This document shows, in pieces, positions 1 through 7,568 of a stretch of 30,580 nt of DNA. Below the pieces are notes generated by a model that worked only from the letters and a program-made list of their open reading frames with translations, was not told the origin of the DNA and did no database searches. How positions within the stretch are numbered: the stretch's first letter is position 1; each line of letters opens with the position of its first letter. The stretch spans positions 1 through 30,580 of the forward strand of contig NZ_JOCA01000038.1 of NCBI RefSeq assembly GCF_000718785.1. Reading direction: 5' to 3'. The position numbers and the translations under genes are program-made. This DNA comes from Streptomyces sp. NRRL WC-3626. Its GTDB lineage: Bacteria; Actinomycetota; Actinomycetes; Streptomycetales; Streptomycetaceae.

Positions 1-55
1 CGGGGGTGGGGGCGGTGCTGGGGTTGGCCGGCGTGGGGGGCGTTGGTGGCGGGGG

Positions 56-961
56 GTGCTTGCGGTGGGGGTTGCCTGTGCTGTTGCCGTGCCGCTTGCG
101 GGGGCCGGGCGGGGGCGGGTGCCGGCTCCTCCTCCTGCCGGGGTCGCGGCGCCTGCCGTCGCGGGTCTCGACGGTGTCTATGCCGGGAACCGGGCCAATG
201 CCGGGGAAGCCGCGCGGATGGCCGCCGAGTACGGGGATGAGGGGCGGGCCCGTGTCGAACGGGAGCTCGCCGGGCGGCAGTTGCTGGCCTTCGACGGGCG
301 GGGGCAGGGGCGTGTCACCGAGGTGCTCGGGGAGCTCGCGACCGCTGAACGCGTCGCCGTGCTCGTGCCGGGGTCGGACACCGGGATCGATACCTACGGG
401 CGGTTCCGGGCCGGGGCGCTCGCCCTGCACGAGCGGCTCGGGGAGCGCGGCGCCGTGGTGGCCTGGCTCGGGTACGAGACGCCCGGGACCTTCAGCAGCG
501 CCGTCGCCACCACCGGGCGGGCGAAGGAGGCCGCGCCCGAACTGCGGGACGCCGTAAGGGAGGTGCGGTCCGTCGTCGGGTCGCGTGCCCGTATCTCCCT
601 GCTCTGCCACTCCTACGGTTCCGTCGTCTGCGCCGAGGCCGCCGACGGGCTCGACGTCGACGACATCGCCCTCCTCGGCAGCCCCGGCACCGGTGCCGAC
701 ACCGCAGCCGCCCTGCACACCCGGGCCCGCGTCTGGGCCGCCCGGGGCACCGGCGACTGGGTCGAGAACGTCCCGCACCTCAGCGCCGACCTCCTCGGCA
801 CCACCGTCGGCTTCGGCACCGACCCCGTCTCCCCGGCCTTCGGCGCCCGGGTCTTCGACGCCGGGGACGGCGGCCACAGCGACTACTTCGCCCCCGGCTC
901 CGCCTCCCTGGCCAACCTCACCCGGATCGTCCTCGGCGAGACGCGGGCGGTGACCTCGTGA
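56..961 (+). CDS. Secreted or lipid-exposed alpha/beta hydrolase, possibly 5'-partial
   Basis: A 301-residue reading from a GTG at 56. The N-terminus is hydrophobic (alanine, valine, leucine, glycine) and looks like a signal peptide or membrane anchor, followed by a Pro/Ala-rich stretch. The frame stays open to the left window edge, so the true start may lie outside. The catalytic part shows the oxyanion-side segment VLVPGSDTGIDTY and the nucleophile elbow CHSYGS with Ser at about residue 186. A Gly-Asp-rich C-terminal segment contains a plausible catalytic His (GGHSDYF). This pattern fits the DUF1023-type alpha/beta hydrolases common in actinomycetes; the substrate is unknown. The stop overlaps the next gene's start (GTGA), so the two are probably translationally coupled. 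Confidence 0.85.
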   Translation: MLAVGVACAVAVPLAGAGRGRVPAPPPAGVAAPAVAGLDGVYAGNRANAGEAARMAAEYGDEGRARVERELAGRQLLAFDGRGQGRVTEVLGELATAERVAVLVPGSDTGIDTYGRFRAGALALHERLGERGAVVAWLGYETPGTFSSAVATTGRAKEAAPELRDAVREVRSVVGSRARISLLCHSYGSVVCAEAADGLDVDDIALLGSPGTGADTAAALHTRARVWAARGTGDWVENVPHLSADLLGTTVGFGTDPVSPAFGARVFDAGDGGHSDYFAPGSASLANLTRIVLGETRAVTS

Positions 962-2151
962 ACGGCCTCGTGAGCGGCCTCACGACCGCGATACGCCACA
1001 CCGCCGTCCGCGTCGACGCGGCCACCCCGGCCCACCGGGACCGTGCCGTGGACGCCCTCCGCGCCGGCGCCATCCTCGGTGTCGTCCTCGGCCACTGGTT
1101 CGTCACCGCCCTCGTCGCCGACGGCCGCACCCTGCACACGGCCAGCCCGCTCCAGCAGATGCCCTGGCTCGCCCCCGTGTCCTGGATGTTCCAGACCCTC
1201 GCCGTGTTCTTCCTGGTCGGCGGGCATGTCGCCACCCGCGGCCACATCTCCTCCCGCGCCCGCGGCATCCCGTACCACCGCTGGCTGCGCGACCGGCTGG
1301 CCCGGCTGTTCAAACCCGTCGCCGCCGTCCTCACCCTGTGGACGGTCGTCACGGCCGCGCTGCTGCTCTCCGGCGCCGAGTACGCCACCGTCCGCACGCT
1401 GGCGAAGCTGGCCCTGTCCCCCCTGTGGTTCCTGCTGGTCTTCGCCGCCCTCACCGCCGCGACCCCGCTGCTCACCCGGCTCCACCCGCTGTGGCCGCTC
1501 GCCGTCGTCCTCCACGTCGACCTGCTCCGCTTCGGCCTCGGCGCCCCCGCCTGGCTCGGCTGGCTCAACCTGGCGGCCGGCTGGCTGGTCCCGTACACCC
1601 TGGGCGCGGCCTGGACCCGGGGCGAGCTGGAACGCCGCCGCTCCGGCTGGATCCTCCTCCTCTCCGGCACGGCCGCCACGGCCGCCCTCGTCGCCCGGGC
1701 CGGCTACCCGGCCTCCATGGTCGGCGTCCCCGGCGCCGGGGTGTCCAACCTGAACCCGCCGACGCTCGCCGCCGTCACCTTCGGCCTCGCCCAGTGCGGG
1801 CTCGCCCTGCTGCTGCGGGACCGGCTGCGTACGGTCATGCGGCGGCCCGTCGCATGGGCGGCGGTGGCGCTGGTCAACCTCTCCGCGATGACCGTCTTCC
1901 TCTGGCACCAGACGGCCCTGATGGCCACCACCGCCACCGGCCTCCTCGCCGGCCGCCTCCCCGGTCTGCACACCGCCCCCGACGGCCTCGGCTGGGTCGC
2001 CGCCCGCCTCGCCTGGCTGCCGGTGCTGGCCCTCGCCCTCGCCGTCTGCTGTGCCGCCTTCCGGTCCTGGGAGCGGGACGGGGCCCGGCGGAGACGGTCC
2101 CGGGTGGTCCGTACGCACCGGCAGGCCGGGAAGGACGTACGGCATGTCTAG
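958..2151 (+). CDS. Acyltransferase family 3 membrane protein
   Basis: A 397-residue protein with about ten hydrophobic segments. Near residues 24-44 it has the family hallmark RAVDALRAGAILGVVLGHWF: the Arg-Asp/Leu-Arg first helix ending in the His that the family uses for O-acyl transfer. A late segment FLWHQTALM is also typical. Family 3 acyltransferases move acetyl or other acyl groups to sugars, glycans or antibiotics at the membrane; the acceptor here cannot be read. The GTG start at 958 overlaps the hydrolase stop by 4 bases and the gene ends 8 bases inside the kinase gene, so all four genes 56-4122 look like one operon. Confidence 0.88.
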   Translation: MNGLVSGLTTAIRHTAVRVDAATPAHRDRAVDALRAGAILGVVLGHWFVTALVADGRTLHTASPLQQMPWLAPVSWMFQTLAVFFLVGGHVATRGHISSRARGIPYHRWLRDRLARLFKPVAAVLTLWTVVTAALLLSGAEYATVRTLAKLALSPLWFLLVFAALTAATPLLTRLHPLWPLAVVLHVDLLRFGLGAPAWLGWLNLAAGWLVPYTLGAAWTRGELERRRSGWILLLSGTAATAALVARAGYPASMVGVPGAGVSNLNPPTLAAVTFGLAQCGLALLLRDRLRTVMRRPVAWAAVALVNLSAMTVFLWHQTALMATTATGLLAGRLPGLHTAPDGLGWVAARLAWLPVLALALAVCCAAFRSWERDGARRRRSRVVRTHRQAGKDVRHV

Positions 2152-3463
2152 GCTGGACCGCGTGGTGGACAAGGGGGCGGAGCTGGTCCGGCGGTGGCTG
2201 GGCGTCCTGCGGGACGACCTGTGGACCGCGCGGAGCGACCCCCTGCCGCCGTCGACCTGGCTGCGCTGGCTGCCGCACGGCATCGTGTGCCTGGCCGCGT
2301 TCGGGGTGCTGGCGGGCGGTCTGCCGCAGCTCCAGGAGAACGGCGGCCTCGCCTTCGGCCCGGCGTTCCTCGTCGCGGTGTCCCAGGCCGGCGCGATGGT
2401 CTGGGCCCTGCGCCGGCCCGTTCCGGCGTGGTGGCTGTCCACGGCCGCCACCCTGGTCGGCGCGGTCCTGCTGCACCGGCGGATGATCGCCGACGAGACC
2501 ACCTTCACCTGGCCCTGGACCGCCTCCGGGATCATCGCCCACCTGTTCGTGCTGCTGCTGCTCGCTCTGCGGGTGCCCACCCGGGTCTCCGTCGAGGCCT
2601 GGGGCCTCACCTTCCTGATCACCTACCTCCTCCAGGGAGTGTGGGGCGCGGTCAGCTACCAGCCCACCGGACAGGTGCTGGTGCCGCTGTCCGCGGTCGT
2701 CGTGATCCTCGGCACCGCCCTGCGCGGCCGCCGCGAGGCCCGCGCCGAACTGGGCCGGCAGACCACCCTCACCGCCGAGGAACGCGCCCGCCGCACCCTC
2801 CTGGAGGAACGCAGCCGCATCGCCCGGGAACTGCACGACGTGGTGGCCCACCACATGTCGGTCATCTCCATCCAGGCCCAGGTCGCCCCCCACCTGGTCC
2901 AGGACCCGTCCGACGAGCTGAAGGAGAACCTCGCCGGCATCCGGCAGAACGCCGTCGAGGCGCTCACCGAACTGCGCCGCGTCCTCGACGTCCTGCGCTC
3001 CGAGCACGCCGCCCCGGGCGAGCGCTCGGACGCCCCGCAGCCCACCCTCGACCGGCTCGCACCGCTGGTGGAGAACACCCGCGCCGCCGGACTCACCGTC
3101 ACCACCGAGATCACCGGCGAGCGGCGCCCGCTGCCGCCCGGAGTGGAGCTGTCGGCGTACCGGATCGTCCAGGAGGCGCTGAGCAACGTGCTGCGGCACG
3201 CCCCCGGCGCGACCGCGCACATCACCCTCGCCTACGATCCGCGGGGGCTGCGGGTGACGGTCGTCAACACCGGTCCCACCCGCGAGGCACCGCCGTCCGC
3301 GGGCGCCGGACACGGGCTGCTCGGCATGCGGGAACGGGCCGTCATGCTGGGCGGCACGCTGACGGCCGGCCCCTGGGCCGGGAAGGGCTACAAGGTCGAC
3401 GCCCGCCTCCCGGCGCCCGTCCCGCCCGCCACCGGCCCCGCACCCCAGGACGGCACCGCATGA
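2144..3463 (+). CDS. NarL-type sensor histidine kinase (pair 1)
   Basis: The ATG at 2144 is chosen because GGAAGG lies about 7 bases upstream and it overlaps the preceding stop; an in-frame start farther upstream would lie deep inside the acyltransferase gene. The product has 439 residues. The N-terminal half carries four to six hydrophobic segments with no large extracellular loop. A HisKA_3 dimerisation box follows, ERSRIARELHDVVAHHMSV, with phospho-accepting His at about 231. A HATPase_c domain has the N-box VQEALSNVLRHA (Asn about 348) and the G-box GAGHGLLGMRERA. It should phosphorylate the regulator encoded next, which overlaps it by 4 bases. The signal is unknown; the lack of an extracytoplasmic domain suggests membrane or intramembrane sensing. 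Confidence 0.93.
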   Translation: MSRLDRVVDKGAELVRRWLGVLRDDLWTARSDPLPPSTWLRWLPHGIVCLAAFGVLAGGLPQLQENGGLAFGPAFLVAVSQAGAMVWALRRPVPAWWLSTAATLVGAVLLHRRMIADETTFTWPWTASGIIAHLFVLLLLALRVPTRVSVEAWGLTFLITYLLQGVWGAVSYQPTGQVLVPLSAVVVILGTALRGRREARAELGRQTTLTAEERARRTLLEERSRIARELHDVVAHHMSVISIQAQVAPHLVQDPSDELKENLAGIRQNAVEALTELRRVLDVLRSEHAAPGERSDAPQPTLDRLAPLVENTRAAGLTVTTEITGERRPLPPGVELSAYRIVQEALSNVLRHAPGATAHITLAYDPRGLRVTVVNTGPTREAPPSAGAGHGLLGMRERAVMLGGTLTAGPWAGKGYKVDARLPAPVPPATGPAPQDGTA

Positions 3464-4122
3464 TCCGCGTACTGATCGCCGACGACCAGCAGATGGTCCG
3501 CCAGGGCTTCACCGTGCTGCTCAACACCCAGCCCGACATCGAGGTCGTCGGCCAGGCGGTGGACGGTCTCGACGCCGTCGCGCAGGTCGCCGGACTCGCC
3601 CCGGACGTCGTCCTGATGGACATCCGCATGCCCGAACTCGGCGGCATCGAGGCCACCGCCCGCATCACCGCCGCCACCCCCGGGATCAGGGTCCTCGTCC
3701 TGACCACCTTCGACCTCGACGAGTACGTGTACGAGGCACTGCGCGCCGGCGCGTCCGGCTTCCTGCTGAAGGACGCCTCCGCCGACCAGCTCGCCGAGGC
3801 CGTACGGGTGGTGGCGGCGGGCGACGCCCTGCTCGCGCCCGGCGTCACCCGCCGGCTGATCGCCGAGTTCTCCCGCCTCGACCCCCGGCCCCGTCCGCCG
3901 CTGAGGCAGCGCGCCGGCGGGCTGACCGAACGCGAGACGGAGGTGCTCGCGCTGATCGCGCAGGGCCTGTCCAACGCGGAGATAGCGGTACGGCTGGTGG
4001 TGGCCGAGCAGACCGTGAAGACCCATGTCGGCCGCATCCTGGTGAAACTCGGGCTGCGGGACCGTACGCAGGCGGCGGTGTTCGCGTACGAGTCCGGGCT
4101 GGTCCGCCCCTCCGGGTACTGA
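3460..4122 (+). CDS. NarL/FixJ-family response regulator (pair 1)
   Basis: A 220-residue two-domain regulator. The receiver domain starts MIRVLIADDQQMVRQG, with acidic pocket Asp8 and Asp9, phospho-acceptor Asp54 in VLMDIRMPE, and a conserved Lys in GFLLKDAS. A LuxR-type helix-turn-helix follows, GLTERETEVLALIAQGLSNA, then VAEQTVKTHVGRILVKLGL. The ATG is inside the ATGA overlap with the kinase gene, which implies coupled translation and one-to-one stoichiometry control. Targets are unknown, but the operon context suggests the hydrolase/acyltransferase genes are part of its regulon. It is strikingly similar to the regulator at 5544-6209. Confidence 0.95.
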   Translation: MIRVLIADDQQMVRQGFTVLLNTQPDIEVVGQAVDGLDAVAQVAGLAPDVVLMDIRMPELGGIEATARITAATPGIRVLVLTTFDLDEYVYEALRAGASGFLLKDASADQLAEAVRVVAAGDALLAPGVTRRLIAEFSRLDPRPRPPLRQRAGGLTERETEVLALIAQGLSNAEIAVRLVVAEQTVKTHVGRILVKLGLRDRTQAAVFAYESGLVRPSGY

Positions 4123-4197
4123 AACACGCGCGTAGTACCTGAGACGGACGCCCCACAACCCCCCTCAGCGGGGACGACCCGCCTCACCCGGTCGGCC

Positions 4198-4203
4198 TAC
4201 CGT
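4198..4203 (+). promoter_or_regulatory. Candidate -10 box for the second kinase gene (leaderless start)
   Basis: TACCGT fits the Streptomyces TANNNT -10 pattern and ends 6 bases before a GTG at 4210, which is where transcription would be expected to begin. No convincing -35 is visible. If right, the kinase mRNA is leaderless and begins at the second of two in-frame GTG codons. Confidence 0.35.
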
Positions 4204-5547
4204 GTGAGCGTGACCGAGACGACTCACCAGCAGCACGGCGACGGGACCCGCAGCCCCGAGTACCGGCTGGCCCAGAACGCCCTGCGGGGACTGCGCCAGG
4301 ACCTGTTCCACGACCCCTTCGCCTACCGCCCGCTGCCGAGCCGGCACACGGACGGCCCGTTCGTCCGCCGGCTGCCCGCGCGGGCGCGGGCAGCCGCGCG
4401 GCATCTTCCGCACGCGGTGGTGGGGGCGGTCGCGCTGATCGCCCTGGCGGCCGGCGCGCTCGGGGGCGGCCTTCCCGGCGGTGACGTACTGGCCCTGCTG
4501 ACGGGCCTGCTGTGCGCGGCCCCGGTGGTCGCCACACTGGTGCGGCCGATCGGCGCGTTCTGGATGTCGCTCGCCGTGACCCCGGTGGTCTCGATCCTGG
4601 GCGGCGACGGCTGGGACTGGCCGTGGATGCCCGGCGCGTTCGTCTGCCATCTCGCGGTGCTGGTCTTCGTGGCGCTGCGCACCCGGCCCCGTACCGCCGC
4701 CTGGATGTGGGTCCTGACCTTCGCCTACGCCTTCCTCGCGGACGTCTTCTTCGGCGGCTCCTACTACTACACCAACAGCGCGCCCATGCTGGTGACGTCG
4801 GCGTTCGCCCTGCTCGTGGTCTCCGTGTGGCACATCCGCCGGGCCGCCGAGCAGGAGGTGACCGCCCAGCAGACGGTGACCGCGCACGAACGCTCCAAGC
4901 GCACCGCGCTGGAGGAACGCACCACCATCGCCCGCGAACTGCACGACGTGGTGGCCCACCACATGTCGGTGGTCGCCATCCAGGCCGAGGCCGCGCCGTA
5001 CCGGGTGGAGAACCCGCCGCCGGAGCTGGAGCGCGCCTTCGTCACCATCCGGGAGAACGCGGTGGCCGCCCTCACCGAACTGCGCCGCATCCTCGGCGTG
5101 GTCCGCGCCGAGGACTACGAGGCCCCGGACGCCCCCCAGCCCACCCTCGCCGACCTCGACGCCCTGCTGGTCAACGTGCGCGACGCGGGCCTGTCCGTGG
5201 AGAAGGTGATGACCGGCGCGGTACGGGAGCTGCCGCAGGGCGTGGAGCTGTCGGCGTACCGGATCGTGCAGGAGGCGCTGAGCAACAGCCTGCGGCACGC
5301 GCCCGGCGCGAGCGCCCGCGTCGAGATCGGGTACGTTCTCGGCGGCCTCGGCGTACGCGTGGTGAACGGTCCGGCGCCCGCGCCGAACCTGATAAAGCCC
5401 TCGCCCGGCGCCGGGCACGGCATCACGGGGATGCGCGAGCGGGTCACCATGCTGGGCGGCGAGATGACGGCGGGACCGGCGGACGGCGGCGGCTACGAGG
5501 TCGCCGTGTTCCTGCCGGTCGCCACGGTGAACGAGGGTGACGCATGA
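4204..5547 (+). CDS. NarL-type sensor histidine kinase (pair 2)
   Basis: A 447-residue kinase with the same layout as pair 1: a cytoplasmic N-terminal tail, four to six membrane segments (about residues 70-210), then HisKA_3 with ARELHDVVAHHMSVVAIQAE (His about 247), then HATPase_c with VQEALSNSLRHA and GAGHGITGMRERV. The start is uncertain between GTG 4204 and GTG 4210: no Shine-Dalgarno is visible, and a TACCGT box ends at 4203, which favours a leaderless start at 4210. It overlaps its regulator by 4 bases (ATGA). The catalytic half shares long identical runs with the kinase at 2144-3463, so the two arose by duplication, while the membrane parts have diverged, which suggests different inputs. 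Confidence 0.93.
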   Translation: MSVTETTHQQHGDGTRSPEYRLAQNALRGLRQDLFHDPFAYRPLPSRHTDGPFVRRLPARARAAARHLPHAVVGAVALIALAAGALGGGLPGGDVLALLTGLLCAAPVVATLVRPIGAFWMSLAVTPVVSILGGDGWDWPWMPGAFVCHLAVLVFVALRTRPRTAAWMWVLTFAYAFLADVFFGGSYYYTNSAPMLVTSAFALLVVSVWHIRRAAEQEVTAQQTVTAHERSKRTALEERTTIARELHDVVAHHMSVVAIQAEAAPYRVENPPPELERAFVTIRENAVAALTELRRILGVVRAEDYEAPDAPQPTLADLDALLVNVRDAGLSVEKVMTGAVRELPQGVELSAYRIVQEALSNSLRHAPGASARVEIGYVLGGLGVRVVNGPAPAPNLIKPSPGAGHGITGMRERVTMLGGEMTAGPADGGGYEVAVFLPVATVNEGDA

Positions 5548-6209
5548 CGATCCGGGTCCTGATCGCGGACGACCAGATGATGGTGCGCGAGGGCTTCTCC
5601 GTCCTGCTCGGCGCGATGCCCGACATCGAGGTCGTCGGCGAGGCCGTCAACGGCCGGGAGGCGGTCGACCGGGTCCGCGAACTCGCCCCCGACGTGGTCC
5701 TCATGGACATCCGCATGCCCGAACTCAACGGCATCGAGGCGACCCGGGAGATCGTCGCCGCCGACGGTACGGCGAAGGTCCTGGTGCTCACCACCTTCGA
5801 CCTCGACGAGTACGTCTACCAGGCGCTGCGCGCGGGCGCCTCCGGCTTCCTCCTCAAGGACGCCTCCGCCCGGCAGCTCGCCGACGGGGTCCGGGTCGTC
5901 GCGTCCGGCGAGGCGCTGCTCGCGCCCTCGGTGACCAAGCGGCTGATCACCGAGTTCTCCAAGCTGTCCGAGGGGCCCCGCCTGATGCCGTCCGCGCACG
6001 GGGCGTACGGGGAGCTGACCGAGCGGGAGACCGAGGTGCTGGTGCTGATCGCGCAGGGGCTGTCGAACTCCGAGATCGCCGAGCGGCTGGTGGTCGCCGA
6101 GTCCACGATCAAGACCCATGTGAGCCGGATCCTGGTGAAGCTGGGTCTGCGGGACCGTACGCAGGCGGCGGTGTTCGCCTACGAGGCCCGGCTGGTCACA
6201 CCGGGCTGA
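5544..6209 (+). CDS. NarL/FixJ-family response regulator (pair 2)
   Basis: A 221-residue regulator: a receiver domain (Asp8, Asp9, phospho-acceptor Asp55 in VLMDIRMPE, Lys in GFLLKDAS) and a C-terminal LuxR helix-turn-helix (ELTERETEVLVLIAQGLSNS, VAESTIKTHVSRILVKLGL). It is nearly superimposable on the regulator at 3460-4122; the recognition helix differs only at a few positions (EQTVKTHVG against ESTIKTHVS). The start is the ATG in the overlap with its kinase. A short inverted repeat covers its stop codon, and a P450 gene starts 41 bases downstream, making that gene a plausible neighbour target. Confidence 0.95.
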   Translation: MTIRVLIADDQMMVREGFSVLLGAMPDIEVVGEAVNGREAVDRVRELAPDVVLMDIRMPELNGIEATREIVAADGTAKVLVLTTFDLDEYVYQALRAGASGFLLKDASARQLADGVRVVASGEALLAPSVTKRLITEFSKLSEGPRLMPSAHGAYGELTERETEVLVLIAQGLSNSEIAERLVVAESTIKTHVSRILVKLGLRDRTQAAVFAYEARLVTPG

Positions 6210-6222
6210 CCCCCCTGGTCAG
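6206..6222. repeat. Small inverted repeat over the regulator stop and P450 -35
   Basis: CTGACC-CCCCT-GGTCAG is a perfect 6-bp inverted repeat. It overlaps the stop codon of the regulator gene and the proposed -35 of the P450 promoter, so it could be a weak terminator stem or an operator. Confidence 0.35.
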
Positions 6223-6244
6223 GGGCGGGGTTCCGGGCTACCGT
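6216..6244 (+). promoter_or_regulatory. Candidate leaderless promoter of the P450 gene
   Basis: TGGTCA (6216-6221), a 17-base spacer, then TACCGT (6239-6244). Transcription would begin about at the ATG (6251), with no room for a Shine-Dalgarno sequence. The -35 is a weak match to the consensus. Confidence 0.4.
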
Positions 6245-6250
6245 CCGGTC

Positions 6251-7471
6251 ATGGCAGTACTTGACGACCTCGCGTTCGACCCGTGGGACCCCGCGTTCGT
6301 CGCCGACCCCTACCCCGTCTACGCCGAGCTGCGCGCACGCGGGCGGGCGCGGTACTACGAGCCGACGGACCAGTGGCTGGTCGCGCACCACGCGGACGTC
6401 TCGGCGCTGCTGCGCGACCGGCGCCTGGGACGGACGTACCAGCACCGCTTCACCCACGAGGAGTTCGGCCGCACCGCCCCGCCGCCGGAGCACGAGCCGT
6501 TCCACACCCTCAACGACCACGGCATGCTCGACCTCGAACCGCCGGACCACACCCGCATCCGCCGCCTGGTGTCGAAGGCGTTCACCCCGCGCACGGTGGA
6601 ACGCCTGAAGCCGTACGTCGAGGGGCTGGCGGACGGTCTCGTGTCCGCGCTGGTCGACGCCGGCGGCGGTGACCTGCTGCGGGACGTCGCCGAGCCGCTG
6701 CCGGTCGCGGTGATCGCCGAGATGCTCGGCATCCCGGAGGCCGACCGGGCGCCGCTGCGGCCCTGGTCGGCGGACATCTGCGGCATGTACGAGCTGAACC
6801 CGCCGCAGGAGACGGCGCGCAGGGCCGTCCGGGCGTCGGCCGAGTTCTCCGACTACCTCCGCGACCTGATCGCCGCACGCCGAAGGAACCCCGGCGACGA
6901 CCTGATCTCCGGACTGATCGCCGCCCACGACGAGGACGACCGGCTCACCGAGCAGGAGATGATCTCCACCTGTGTCCTGCTGCTGAACGCGGGCCACGAG
7001 GCCACCGTGAACTCCACGGTCAACGGCTGGTGGGCCCTGTTCCGCAACCCCGGCCAGCTCGCCGCCCTGCGCGCGGACCACTCCCTGATCCCCACCGCGA
7101 TCGAGGAGCTGATGCGCTACGACACCCCGCTCCAGCTCTTCGAACGCTGGGTCCTCGACGAGATCGAGATCGACGGCCGGGTCATCCCCCGGGGCGCGGA
7201 GATCGCGATGCTCTTCGGCTCCGCCAACCACGACCCGGCGGTCTTCGCCGACCCGTCCCGCCTGGACCTCACCCGCCGCGACAACCCCCACATCTCCTTC
7301 AGCGCCGGTATCCACTACTGCATCGGCGCGCCCCTGGCCCGTATCGAACTGGCGGCCTCGATGAGGGCGCTGCTGGAGAAGGCACCGGGACTGCGCCTGG
7401 CGGCGGAGCCGCGGCGGAAGCCGAACTTCGTGATCAGAGGGCTGGAAGGGCTGGCCGTGGAGGTGGGGTGA
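6251..7471 (+). CDS. Cytochrome P450 monooxygenase
   Basis: A 406-residue soluble bacterial-type P450 of normal length. The I-helix oxygen-binding motif is AGHEAT (about 247-252), K-helix EELMR gives the ExxR pair, and the heme-binding loop is FSAGIHYCIGAPLARIE with the cysteine ligand at about 357. The first aromatic of the loop (F in FSAG) fits the consensus. Electrons must come from a ferredoxin and reductase encoded elsewhere, since neither is nearby. The overall look is of the CYP107 family; from memory, a CYP107U enzyme with this chromosomal setting in Streptomyces coelicolor affects sporulation and antibiotic production, but I cannot verify orthology here. The ATG start is supported by a promoter ending just before it. 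The substrate is unknown. Confidence 0.96.
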   Translation: MAVLDDLAFDPWDPAFVADPYPVYAELRARGRARYYEPTDQWLVAHHADVSALLRDRRLGRTYQHRFTHEEFGRTAPPPEHEPFHTLNDHGMLDLEPPDHTRIRRLVSKAFTPRTVERLKPYVEGLADGLVSALVDAGGGDLLRDVAEPLPVAVIAEMLGIPEADRAPLRPWSADICGMYELNPPQETARRAVRASAEFSDYLRDLIAARRRNPGDDLISGLIAAHDEDDRLTEQEMISTCVLLLNAGHEATVNSTVNGWWALFRNPGQLAALRADHSLIPTAIEELMRYDTPLQLFERWVLDEIEIDGRVIPRGAEIAMLFGSANHDPAVFADPSRLDLTRRDNPHISFSAGIHYCIGAPLARIELAASMRALLEKAPGLRLAAEPRRKPNFVIRGLEGLAVEVG

Positions 7472-7481
7472 CCACCCGCTC

Positions 7482-7561
7482 CCGGTCCGGTCGAGGGGGA
7501 CGGCGGCACGGCGCGGAAGTCCTTCGGCCGGAAGCCGTCCCCGCCCCGGCAGGCGGACCGG
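7482..7561. terminator. Nested inverted repeat between convergent genes
   Basis: An outer arm CCGGTCCG (7482-7489) pairs with CGGACCGG (7554-7561), and an inner arm GGGGACGGC (7496-7504) pairs with GCCGTCCCC (7534-7542). Together they fill nearly the whole gap between the P450 gene and the exporter permease gene, as expected of a bidirectional terminator in high-G+C DNA that lacks a U tract. Confidence 0.55.
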
Positions 7562-7568
7562 GGCGACG

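Noticed and set aside
883..2622. Very long open frames antisense to the acyltransferase and kinase genes
   Set aside because: High G+C removes stop codons from several frames at once. These frames lack recognisable domains and have Arg/Pro/Gly-biased composition, while the opposite strand encodes clear families.
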